Below are positions 1-6,176 of a stretch of DNA of 6,922 nucleotides, piece by piece. Location: assembly GCA_002254975.1 (NCBI GenBank), contig NJEB01000030.1, positions 1 through 6,922 on the forward strand, given 5' to 3'. Numbering within the stretch: position 1 is the stretch's first letter; every line of letters begins with the position of its first letter. The position numbers and the translations under genes are program-made. The stretch is from Candidatus Hecatellales archaeon ex4484_218. GTDB lineage: Archaea > Thermoproteota > Bathyarchaeia > Hecatellales > Hecatellaceae. The notes under the pieces were generated by a model. It saw only the letters and a program-made list of their open reading frames with translations, did no database searches and was not told where the DNA came from.

Positions 1-437
1 CGGAAGCAATAACGTGTAGAGAGATATCCGCTTGGCTTCAAAACTCTATGTAATTCTCTTAGTACAAAATCTTTATCTTCTATTTCAGGAAGCACACCAT
101 ACAATAAGATTATGTCTATACTTTCATCAGGTAAACCTGTGTTTCCATCGGATAGAATTGTATGTATATTATGAAGCCCTTCTTTTTCAGCCCTTTCTTC
201 AACCTTTTTTAAAGCTAATGGTTGCTTGTCCAAAGCGTAAACTTTTCCTTGTTCACCCACTAATTTAGCAACAGAAATAGTGTAAGAACCAATACCACAA
301 CCAAAATCTAAAATTGCTTGCCCTTGCTTTATATCAATTTTGTTTATTTCTTCCTCTGGTTTAAATGGTATACCAATTCTATCTCGCAATCCCAAAAAGA
401 AATATTCCAATCTTAACTTAACATTAAAATTTTTCAT
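1..437 (-). CDS. Class I SAM-dependent methyltransferase, C-terminus cut by window edge
   Basis: From an ATG at 437 the minus strand is open for 145 codons to the window edge. It shows a Rossmann-fold SAM methyltransferase. A lead-in with EYFFLGLRDR (residues 11-20) precedes the SAM-binding glycine motif LDFGCGIGS (43-51). The acidic ribose-binding residue is at VYALD (D70), SD is at 96-97, motif IILLYGVL is at 109-116, and LHRVLKPSGYL (129-139) is the typical post-core helix and turn. The last third of the fold lies outside the window. The glycine motif and the HRVLKPSG block resemble small-molecule or generic Methyltransf_11/25 enzymes of archaea, so the substrate cannot be named. A TATA-like box 29-36 bases upstream suggests its own promoter and a leaderless or nearly leaderless mRNA. 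It is transcribed in the same direction as the integrase relic and the tRNA, but the promoter makes it a separate unit. The family call is firm; the function is unknown. Confidence 0.85.
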   Translation of the reverse strand, partial: MKNFNVKLRLEYFFLGLRDRIGIPFKPEEEINKIDIKQGQAILDFGCGIGSYTISVAKLVGEQGKVYALDKQPLALKKVEERAEKEGLHNIHTILSDGNTGLPDESIDIILLYGVLPEIEDKDFVLRELHRVLKPSGYLSTRYCF

Positions 438-465
438 ATTCAACAGAAAAATAATAACTCTAATG

Positions 466-473
466 TTTATAAA
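466..473 (-). promoter_or_regulatory. TATA box of the methyltransferase gene
   Basis: TTTATAAA is centred about 32 bases upstream of the methyltransferase ATG (437). An archaeal start site about 25 bases downstream of the box would fall a few bases before the ATG, leaving no room for a Shine-Dalgarno site; none is seen. This fits a leaderless or nearly leaderless transcript. The box is a self-complementary AT run, so the assignment rests on spacing. Confidence 0.5.
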
Positions 474-483
474 TGGTATTAAG

Positions 484-771
484 CTACTTCATTTGTTTTC
501 CCAATCAAGTAAAAAACCTTTTAACAACCACTCTAAAAGTTGCCTTAGTCCACTTTGTGTATGGTTGCCTTTCAACCCAATTTAAAAGCCTTGTAACATG
601 CCTAAGTTGGCGGATGTAAATTTCAACTCAAGCAGAAGAGAGCCTCTCAGCAAACAATTCTTCCTGAAACTTTAAAATAAGCTTTTTACTAGCATCTGAA
701 ACATTAAGGTCGCTAAGAAGAAGCCTATTGGTCTTCCTCAGCTTACCTGAGGTATTAAAAGGGCCATTCAT
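484..771 (-). pseudogene. Decayed tyrosine recombinase (integrase), N-terminal core-binding domain remnant
   Basis: One minus-strand frame from ATG 771 resembles the N-terminal SAM-like (core-binding) domain of archaeal XerA/XerC-type integrases. It is broken by TGA at 628-630 (codon 48) and TGA at 505-507 (codon 89), and ends at TAG 484-486. Recognisable blocks are KLILKFQEELFAERLSSA (residues 30-47; relatives read like 'LILKF..FAEGLS.ARV'), VEIYIRQLRHVTRLLNW (49-65), and YTKWTKATFRVVVKRFF (71-87), where relatives have W-x-L after the last block. Both TGA codons fall where a sense codon one base away (CGA or TGG) would restore the family pattern. By comparison with remembered family members, roughly 15-18 residues are missing between residues 64 and 66. 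The whole catalytic domain (R-K-HxxR-H-Y) is absent. It lies 38 bases beyond the 3' end of tRNA-His on the same strand, the classic position of an integrase in a tRNA-integrated element. I infer a dead relic. The family assignment is from memory of the domain, not a search. Confidence 0.7.
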
Positions 772-809
772 AAGCTTATTTTTAAAATGTATAGGAGACA
801 GCTGTTGGA

Positions 810-883
810 GGCCGCCGCCGGGATTTGAACCCGGCCTCCAGGCTCCACAGGCCTGTACGCTTCCAGGCTACGTTACGGCGGCC
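810..883 (-). tRNA. tRNA-His (anticodon GUG)
   Basis: The minus strand folds as a complete intronless cloverleaf. The acceptor stem is GCCGCCG (1-7) with CGGCGGC (66-72), extended by a G at -1 (position 883) facing C73 (position 810), the hallmark of tRNA-His recognised by HisRS. T8-A9 precede a D stem ACGT/GCGT around a loop containing GG. The anticodon stem CAGGC/GCCTG encloses CTGTGGA, giving anticodon GTG. The variable region is only four bases (GAGG). The T arm is CCGGG-TTCAAAT-CCCGG. CCA is not encoded: the bases after C73 are TCC. G+C is about 70% by hand count, in strong contrast to the AT-rich surroundings and consistent with a thermophilic host. The integrase relic begins just past its 3' end, so this gene probably served as an attachment site. 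Confidence 0.96.
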
Positions 884-1129
884 AATTTTCACCTTTAAAC
901 TTTAATATTTTTTTTGGTTTTTTCTGTTACAAGGATAGTATTATGAGGTCTACCAAGTAAATTTTTCTCTTTGCTAAAGTTTGATGGATTATGAATAAGT
1001 TTCATTATTTATTATTTTTAGTTAGGTTTAAAATTCTTGCCAGCCTTTGACTCAAATTTAAACAATCGTAAAATCTTTAAATTTCTTGGAGCATGAATAT
1101 GGTGGCAAAAATTATTTTAAAAGAATTTT
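884..1129. other. Intergenic stretch between tRNA-His and the deacetylase gene
   Basis: No recognisable gene is seen in these 246 AT-rich bases. They contain the tRNA promoter near 901-911 and a T-rich run just past the deacetylase stop (minus strand, about 1105-1122) that could act as its terminator. There is also one short minus-strand frame, ATG 1005 to TAA 895 (36 codons). It has no Shine-Dalgarno site, but a TTTTAAA run at 1027-1033 sits about 25 bases upstream of its ATG, as in a leaderless gene. Its product (starts MKLIHNPSNF, ends TKKNIKV) resembles nothing I know and may be chance. Confidence 0.5.
901..911 (-). promoter_or_regulatory. Probable TATA element of tRNA-His
   Basis: The minus strand reads AAAATATTAAA about 18-28 bases before the tRNA 5' end (883), the spacing expected for an archaeal TATA box when transcription starts at or just before the mature end. 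The surrounding DNA is AT-rich, so the exact box is uncertain. Part of this element is shared with the sequence upstream of the L31e gene. Confidence 0.4.
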
Positions 1130-2200
1130 TTAGATTTTCCAGTATTGGTTTAGTTTTTTCTTGATGTTTTTTATGGTTTCTTCAGCTTTATTTTTTGTGT
1201 AGTTTGGTGCTTCAGGTTTTCTATCATCAATTTTTATTTCTGTTTGGGTTAAGGCTGCTACGGTTGCTGGTAAAGATTTTGAAAGAGTATCATGGGAGTA
1301 TCCTCCTTCTAAACATGCTATAAGTTTTCCATTACAATATTTGTTTGAAAGTTTAACCATTTGTTTTGTCATTTCATTGTAAATAAACGCTGAAAGTTGA
1401 ATACTGGAAATATCATCGGAATGATGAGCATCAAATCCAGCTGAAATCAGGATAAGTTCAGGTTTAAATTCTTCACTTACAGGTAAAACTATCTCATTGA
1501 ATGCTTTAAGATAAATAGAATCATCAGATTGGTAGGGTAAAGGAATGTTTATTTTGTAGCCTTTTCCCTCACCTATACCTATCTCATCTTCAAAACCAGT
1601 TCCAGGATAAATTCTTTTTTCATGAAAACTTATATACAAAACATTGGGTGAATTGTTAAAAATTTCTTGGGTTCCATTTCCATGATGAACATCAAAATCA
1701 AAAATTAAAATTTTTTTAGCCAATTGTTTTTGGAGAGCGTAAGCTGCAAGAATAGCTATGTTGTTAAAAAGACAAAAACCTATTGTTGAAGCCCCTAATG
1801 CTCTACCAAAAACTCCTGCATGATGACCTGGAGGTCTTATCAATCCAAAAGCATTTTTAAAATTTCCTTTAAAAATTTCATCACAAATTTTTAGCATACC
1901 ACCAACAGCATAACAGGCAACCTCAAAACTTTCCTTGGAAAGGTAGGTATCTCCATCATAATAACCTCCACCTGAAACTGAAAAATGTTTAATTTCTTCA
2001 ATATAACTTTCATCATGAACAAGTTTTAATTCTTCCATTGTAGCTATTCTAGGTTCAACGACCACACATTTTTCCGGTGAAATCAACCCAAATTTTTTTA
2101 AGGAGTTTAAAGCTACTTCAAGTCTTAAAGGATTTTCACAATGCATTCTTGTTTTATGTTCAAGAAATTTTTTACTGTAAATTATGGCTGTTGAAGTCAA
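1130..2200 (-). CDS. Histone deacetylase / AcuC / acetylpolyamine amidohydrolase family protein
   Basis: This 356-residue protein has the full arginase-deacetylase fold signature of zinc-dependent deacetylases. The charge-relay histidines are in RPPGHHA (122-128, H126/H127). The metal ligands are D170 and H172 in DFDVHHGNGTQ (168-178) and D257 in SAGFDAHH (253-260). The transition-state tyrosine is Y301 in LEGGYSHDTL (298-306). The N-terminal HCENPLRLE block (20-28) is also typical. All catalytic residues are present and the length is normal, so it should be active. The family removes acetyl groups from lysines of proteins or from polyamines. The archaeal substrate (chromatin protein, acyl-CoA ligase or polyamine) cannot be read from sequence. 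The start is a TTG at 2198-2200 preceded by GGGGT (2208-2212) with seven bases between; no ATG or GTG lies at a suitable place and the reading starts with the family-like TAIIYSKKFLEH. It is divergent from nrdJ and has a lysine-rich C-terminal tail. No signal peptide or membrane segment is seen, so it is cytoplasmic. Confidence 0.95.
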   Translation of the reverse strand: MTSTAIIYSKKFLEHKTRMHCENPLRLEVALNSLKKFGLISPEKCVVVEPRIATMEELKLVHDESYIEEIKHFSVSGGGYYDGDTYLSKESFEVACYAVGGMLKICDEIFKGNFKNAFGLIRPPGHHAGVFGRALGASTIGFCLFNNIAILAAYALQKQLAKKILIFDFDVHHGNGTQEIFNNSPNVLYISFHEKRIYPGTGFEDEIGIGEGKGYKINIPLPYQSDDSIYLKAFNEIVLPVSEEFKPELILISAGFDAHHSDDISSIQLSAFIYNEMTKQMVKLSNKYCNGKLIACLEGGYSHDTLSKSLPATVAALTQTEIKIDDRKPEAPNYTKNKAEETIKNIKKKLNQYWKI

Positions 2201-2230
2201 AAATCTTACCCCAAAAAAATCTTTTTTACT

Positions 2231-2250
2231 CCCAATTAAAAATTGTTGGG
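2231..2250. promoter_or_regulatory. Nested inverted repeat over the deacetylase promoter
   Basis: CCCAA (2231-2235) and TTGGG (2246-2250) form an outer inverted repeat. CAATT and AATTG, separated by AAA (2233-2245), form an inner perfect one. On the minus strand the centre reads TTTTTAATT, a possible TATA box about 38 bases before the deacetylase TTG. An operator for a dimeric regulator is plausible but not proven. Confidence 0.35.
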
Positions 2251-2270
2251 CTGATTGTTTAATTTTTTTC

Positions 2271-2316
2271 GGTTTAAACCCTTAAAATAGACTCTAACCA
2301 ATAATATTTTTGGTGA
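2271..2316 (+). promoter_or_regulatory. nrdJ promoter and ribosome-binding site
   Basis: TTTAAA at 2273-2278, inside the perfect 10-base palindrome GGTTTAAACC (2271-2280), is centred about 44 bases before the ATG. A start site near 2302 would leave a short leader containing GGTGA (2312-2316), three bases before ATG 2320. A second TTAAAAT at 2282-2288 could serve instead but would give almost no leader. The palindrome may be an operator or simply a symmetrical TATA box. Confidence 0.45.
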
Positions 2317-2319
2317 AGA

Positions 2320-4425
2320 ATGGTTTCCAAAATTAGGAAAAGAGATGGTAGACTGGATACCTTTAACCCTGAAAAGATTACTCAAGCTATTTTTAAGGCT
2401 ATGAAGTCTGTTGGAAAAGAAGATTTTGAGACAGCTAAAAAACTTTCAATGAAAGTTGTTGAGGTTGTTGAAGAAAAGTTTGGTGAGAAAGAAATTCCTA
2501 ATGTTGAGGATGTTCAAGATATTGTTGAAACTGTTTTAATGAAAAGTGGATTGGTTGATGTTGCAAAATCTTACATTCTTTATAGGCAAAAAAGAACAGA
2601 GGTTAGAGAAGCTAAAAAACTGATCGGGGTTAGTGATGATTTAAAGCTTAGTGTAAATGCAATTAAAGTTTTAAGAAGCCGATATTTGCTTAGGGATGGA
2701 TATGGAAATATCATTGAAACTCCAAGACAAATGTTTAGAAGAGTTGCTAAAACTATAGCATCTGCAGATAAAATTTATGATAAAACAGTTAACCTTGAAA
2801 AAATTGAAGAAGATTTTTATAGAATGATGGTTAACCTAGAATTTTTACCTAATTCCCCAACCCTAATGAATGCTGGAACAGACCTAGGTCAACTTTCAGC
2901 ATGTTTTGTTTTACCTGTTGAAGATTCAATTGAAGGTATTTTTGAAGCTGTTAAAAATATGGCTTTGATCCATAAGTCTGGTGGTGGAACTGGTTTTTCA
3001 TTTTCAAGACTTAGACCTAAAGGTGATGTTGTTAGAACAACAAAAGGTATTGCTTCAGGCCCAGTATCTTTTATGCAGATTTTTGATGTTGCAACCAACG
3101 TAATTAAACAAGGTGGAAGAAGACGTGGAGCAAATATGGGAATTTTAGATGTACATCATCCAGACATCCTAGAGTTTATAACAGCAAAAGCTAAAGAAGG
3201 AAGTTTTACCAACTTTAACATTTCTGTTGCTGTTGATGATGCTTTTATGGAAGCTGTAGAAAAAGAAGAAGAATACGACCTAATAAATCCAAGAACAGGT
3301 GAAAAGGTTAAAAGTTTACCTGCAAAACTTGTTTTTGACCTGATCGTAGATATGGCTTGGAGAACTGGAGACCCGGGATTAATCTTTATAGATGAAATTA
3401 ATAGGCATAACCCTACACCTGAACTAGGTAAAATTGAAAGTACTAATCCTTGTGGTGAACAACCACTTCTTCCCTACGAATCATGTAATTTAGGCTCCAT
3501 TAACCTAACTAAGGTTATGGAAAAAGGTGAGATTAACTGGGAGAAGCTTAAAGAACTTGTAAGGAAAGCTGTTCATTTTTTAGATAATGTTATTGATGTT
3601 AACAGGTTTCCTTTATCTGAAATCGAGAAAATGACTAAAGGAAATAGAAAGATTGGTTTGGGTATTATGGGTTGGGCTGAAACTTTAATCATGTTAGGGG
3701 TACCCTACAATTCTAAGGAAGCTTTACAAATAGCTGAAAAAGTTATGAAGTTTATAGTTGAGGAAGCTAGAAAAAAATCTGTTGAATTAGGTTTAGAAAG
3801 AGGTTCATTTCCAAATTTTGAAAAAAGTATATGGCATAAAAAAGGGTTTAAAGCTTTAAGAAACGCAACAGTAACAACCATTGCACCTACAGGAACAATC
3901 AGTATTATTGCTGATGTTACAAGTGGAATTGAACCTTTATTTGCAGTATCCTATGTACGAAATGTTTTGGGTGGAGCAAAACTTTTAGAAATAAACCATC
4001 TATTTGAGGAAACAGCCAAAAAAAGAGGGTTCTACAGCAAAGACCTAATGATGAAAATTGCAAAAAAAGGTTCAATAAAGGATTTGGATGGGATACCTGA
4101 AGACGTGAAAAAAATTTTTGTTACAGCTTTTGATGTTGAACCTGAATGGCATGTTCGTATGCAGGCTGCATTCCAAAAATATACAGATAATGCTGTAGCC
4201 AAAACTGTAAATCTACCTGCAGAAGCAACACCTGAAGATGTTAGAAAAGTTTTCATGTTAGCTTATAAGCTAAAATGTAAAGGAATAACCGTTTATAGGT
4301 ATGGAAGTAAGAAAGAACAGGTTTTAACTATAACCCCACCAGAAATGGCTTTACTTGAAGAAGAACCAGTAACAGTTGATTCTGAATATGCTGGGGGATG
4401 TCCTGTTCCAGTATGTTTACATTAA
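2320..4425 (+). CDS. nrdJ: Adenosylcobalamin-dependent (class II) ribonucleoside-diphosphate/triphosphate reductase
   Basis: This 701-residue enzyme reduces ribonucleotides to deoxyribonucleotides, using a thiyl radical made from adenosylcobalamin. Residues 3-92 form an N-terminal ATP-cone (starts KIRKRDGRLDTFNPEKI), the allosteric dATP/ATP switch. The barrel carries NSPTLMNAG (178-186), the first redox cysteine C195 (LSACFVLP), and the loop GGGTGFSFSRLRPKG (221-235). NPCGEQPLLPYESCNLGSIN (376-395) holds N376, the radical cysteine C378, E380 and the second redox cysteine C389. APTGTISIIADVTSGIEPLF (522-541) is the substrate phosphate-binding block. The C-terminus ends AGGCPVPVCLH, whose C694/C699 pair should re-reduce the active site; no zinc ribbon is present. 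No small radical-generating subunit or class III glycyl motif is seen, so class II is the best call. All key residues are intact. The ATG at 2320 follows GGTGA and gives the usual family N-terminus. The gene is monocistronic and converges on the ligase gene. Confidence 0.96.
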   Translation: MVSKIRKRDGRLDTFNPEKITQAIFKAMKSVGKEDFETAKKLSMKVVEVVEEKFGEKEIPNVEDVQDIVETVLMKSGLVDVAKSYILYRQKRTEVREAKKLIGVSDDLKLSVNAIKVLRSRYLLRDGYGNIIETPRQMFRRVAKTIASADKIYDKTVNLEKIEEDFYRMMVNLEFLPNSPTLMNAGTDLGQLSACFVLPVEDSIEGIFEAVKNMALIHKSGGGTGFSFSRLRPKGDVVRTTKGIASGPVSFMQIFDVATNVIKQGGRRRGANMGILDVHHPDILEFITAKAKEGSFTNFNISVAVDDAFMEAVEKEEEYDLINPRTGEKVKSLPAKLVFDLIVDMAWRTGDPGLIFIDEINRHNPTPELGKIESTNPCGEQPLLPYESCNLGSINLTKVMEKGEINWEKLKELVRKAVHFLDNVIDVNRFPLSEIEKMTKGNRKIGLGIMGWAETLIMLGVPYNSKEALQIAEKVMKFIVEEARKKSVELGLERGSFPNFEKSIWHKKGFKALRNATVTTIAPTGTISIIADVTSGIEPLFAVSYVRNVLGGAKLLEINHLFEETAKKRGFYSKDLMMKIAKKGSIKDLDGIPEDVKKIFVTAFDVEPEWHVRMQAAFQKYTDNAVAKTVNLPAEATPEDVRKVFMLAYKLKCKGITVYRYGSKKEQVLTITPPEMALLEEEPVTVDSEYAGGCPVPVCLH

Positions 4426-4442
4426 AAAGAAAAGGGAAAAAA
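4424..4442 (-). terminator. T-rich terminator-like tract after the acyl-CoA ligase gene
   Basis: Read on the minus strand, the sequence just past the ligase stop is a nearly pure pyrimidine run (T6, C3, T4, C, T5), overlapping the last bases of nrdJ. It would suit termination of the ligase transcript. The two convergent genes therefore share a very compact terminator zone of about 33 bases. Confidence 0.45.
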
Positions 4443-4456
4443 GTTTTAGGTTTTTT
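4443..4456 (+). terminator. T-rich terminator-like tract after nrdJ
   Basis: GTTTTAGGTTTTTT begins 18 bases past the nrdJ stop and overlaps the last codons of the convergent ligase gene. Archaeal intrinsic termination needs only a U-rich run, without a hairpin. The assignment rests on position and composition only. Confidence 0.4.
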
Positions 4457-6038
4457 CAGCTAAATCTTTAAACTTTTCCCTTAAAACTCTTTTCAAAATT
4501 TTTCCACTAGGATTTTTTGGTAATTCATCAACAAAAACAACATATTTTGGAACCTTATATCCTGCAAGTTTTTCCTTACAATACTGAATGATTTCTTCAC
4601 TTGTAACCTGAACATCCTTTTTAGGAACAATAACTGCTGTTACAGCTTCCATCCAGTATGGATGAGGGACTCCAACAACAGCAGCTTCAGCAACCTTTGG
4701 GTGTTTAAAAATAACCTCCTCAACCTCTTGAGATGAAACATTTTCCCCACCACTCTTAATAATATCTTTTTTTCGGTCTACAAAGTAAAGATAACCTTCC
4801 TCATCCATGTATCCATAATCTCCGGTGTGAAGCCATCCACCTCTAAAAGCCTTTTTTGTTCTTTCTTCATCCTTAAAATATCCAAGCATAACTGAAGGGC
4901 TTCGTGCAACAATTTCTCCCATTTGACCTGGTGGAACATCCTTATCCTCATCATCCACAATTCTAATTTCAACTGTAAGATGAGGTTTACCTATGGATGT
5001 TGGTTTTCTTTCAAAATCTTCAGGTTGCAGGGTTGTACCTAAAGGTGAAAGCTCAGTTTGACCATAATAGTTTCTCCAAACAGCTTGAGGCATAAGCTTC
5101 TTATACCTTTCATAGATTGCTGAAGGCATTAATGAGCCAAAAGTTAAACATTTTTTCACAGAACTTAAATCATATTTCTCAACATCTGGATGTTGAATAA
5201 GTTTAACAAAAAGAGTTGCTGGATAAACAAGTTGAGTAACTTTTTCCTTTTCAATAAGTTGAAGGATTTCCTCAACCTCAGGCAGATACTGGATTACTGT
5301 TTTTGCACCAACATTAACAGCAGCTAACAAAATATGTAACCCTGCAACATGATAAAGTGGTATACTTAAAAGAAAAACATCATCAGGCCTAAAATCACAA
5401 TCAGTTTGACTGCTAAGAATGGTTGAATAATAGTTTAAATGAGTGTTTAAAACACCTTTAGGTGCGGCTTCAGTTCCACTTGTATAAAGTAAAGATGCAG
5501 GTTCATTTTCATGGATTTCAACCTCAGGTTCAACTGATGAACCTTCCTCAACCAGCTCATCAAAATCTAACCATCCTTCAGGTTTTGTTCCCTCCCCAAG
5601 CTTAATGCATCCAAAATACTGAACACTTTCCATTTTTTCAGGAACATTTTTCACAGTTTCTATTAAACTATCCTCAACAAAGAACATTTTCGGCTCTGAA
5701 TGGTTGATGATATAGCCTATCTCTGAGCCCCTTAACATAAAGTTTAACGGTGTTATAATTGCACCAATTTTTGTTAAACCAAACCAACAATAGGTGTATT
5801 GGTGACAGTTATGAGAAATTATTGCAACCCTATCACCCTTACCAACTCCAAGTCTACTTACAGCATTTGCAAATCTATTTGCCTTCTCATTCAAATCCTT
5901 AAACGTTAAAGTCACATTCTTAAACCTAACAGCAACCCTATCCGGGTGACGTCTAGCTGTTCTTCGAAGAATATCCCCAACAGCAGCCCTTCTAAGCATA
6001 TTCAACTGAATAGGGGTTAATTCCTCCAAACAAACCAC
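4446..6038 (-). CDS. AMP-forming acyl-CoA synthetase (fatty-acid/medium-chain acyl-CoA ligase family)
   Basis: This 530-residue adenylating enzyme activates a carboxylic acid with ATP to an acyl-AMP, then forms the acyl-CoA thioester. The P-loop is YTSGTEAAPKG (185-195), with E in place of the common T/G pair after SGT. PLYHVAG (227-233) follows. The adenine-binding motif is YYGQTE (324-329). GWLHTGDYGYMDEEG (401-415) supplies the ribose-binding D407. DRKKD (421-425) is the hinge, followed by KSGGENVSSQEVEE (428-441). The catalytic lysine is K513 in PKNPSGKILKR (507-517). Nothing is missing, so it should be active. Chain-length preference is not readable. Start choice: the GTG at 6038 gives the longest form, but AAGGTGG at 6035-6041 is well spaced (six bases) for a TTG at 6029, which gives MEELTPIQLNML, matching my memory of the family N-terminus. 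Start at M14 would cut a conserved block. It is divergent from hsp20 and apparently monocistronic. Confidence 0.95.
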   Translation of the reverse strand: MVCLEELTPIQLNMLRRAAVGDILRRTARRHPDRVAVRFKNVTLTFKDLNEKANRFANAVSRLGVGKGDRVAIISHNCHQYTYCWFGLTKIGAIITPLNFMLRGSEIGYIINHSEPKMFFVEDSLIETVKNVPEKMESVQYFGCIKLGEGTKPEGWLDFDELVEEGSSVEPEVEIHENEPASLLYTSGTEAAPKGVLNTHLNYYSTILSSQTDCDFRPDDVFLLSIPLYHVAGLHILLAAVNVGAKTVIQYLPEVEEILQLIEKEKVTQLVYPATLFVKLIQHPDVEKYDLSSVKKCLTFGSLMPSAIYERYKKLMPQAVWRNYYGQTELSPLGTTLQPEDFERKPTSIGKPHLTVEIRIVDDEDKDVPPGQMGEIVARSPSVMLGYFKDEERTKKAFRGGWLHTGDYGYMDEEGYLYFVDRKKDIIKSGGENVSSQEVEEVIFKHPKVAEAAVVGVPHPYWMEAVTAVIVPKKDVQVTSEEIIQYCKEKLAGYKVPKYVVFVDELPKNPSGKILKRVLREKFKDLAEKT

Positions 6039-6075
6039 CTTAATTAAAATTTTAGGTTAAATATCTGTAAATAAC

Positions 6076-6085
6076 CCATATAAAT
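6076..6085 (-). promoter_or_regulatory. Probable TATA box of the acyl-CoA ligase gene
   Basis: On the minus strand the region reads ATTTATATGG, centred about 42 bases before the GTG at 6038. A start site near 6055 would leave a leader of roughly 15-25 bases, enough to hold the AAGGTGG site at 6035-6041 used for the TTG at 6029. AT-richness makes the exact box uncertain. Confidence 0.45.
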
Positions 6086-6106
6086 AATTTTTACCTAAAA
6101 ATTTTT

Positions 6107-6121
6107 CCATAAGGTTTATGG
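6107..6121. promoter_or_regulatory. Inverted repeat in the ligase/hsp20 divergent promoter region
   Basis: CCATAA-GGT-TTATGG is a perfect 6-base inverted repeat with a 3-base spacer. It lies about 56-70 bases upstream of the hsp20 start, and TTTATGG itself could be the hsp20 TATA element, with a start site near 6144 and a leader of about 33 bases. Part of it (GTTTATG) recurs at 6141-6147. An operator for a heat-shock repressor is possible, but I do not recognise the site. Confidence 0.35.
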
Positions 6122-6162
6122 GGAACCCGTAACAATTGATGTTTATGAAGTATAAAAATTTT

Positions 6163-6167
6163 GGAGG
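6163..6167 (+). promoter_or_regulatory. Shine-Dalgarno site that fixes the hsp20 TTG start
   Basis: GGAGG lies nine bases before TTG 6177. The nearer ATG codons at 6169 and 6184 are in another frame, and the next in-frame ATG would remove the conserved WDEWWRRRR start. TATAAAAA at 6151-6158 is too close to act as TATA box for a leadered transcript containing this site. Confidence 0.65.
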
Positions 6168-6176
6168 GATGAAAAT

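Noticed and set aside
32..585. Plus-strand frames at 32-268 and 340-585
   Set aside because: They are antisense to the methyltransferase and the integrase remnant, low in complexity, and show no known motif.
2077..2262. Plus-strand frame across the deacetylase start
   Set aside because: It is antisense to the conserved N-terminus of the deacetylase and runs into its promoter; no family resemblance.
2201..2319. Cobalamin riboswitch upstream of nrdJ
   Set aside because: The 119-base gap is too short and AT-rich, and I see no B12-box-like sequence.
2889..4256. Minus-strand frames at 2889-3098 and 4032-4256
   Set aside because: They lie antisense inside the clearly coding nrdJ gene and look like mirror frames.
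4778..4972. Second minus-strand frame inside the acyl-CoA ligase gene
   Set aside because: It is an alternative frame of the same strand over the conserved adenylation motifs; the ligase frame explains the sequence.
5700..5720. TGATGA C-box-like word suggesting a C/D box sRNA
   Set aside because: It lies within the ligase coding sequence and I found no properly spaced CTGA D box.
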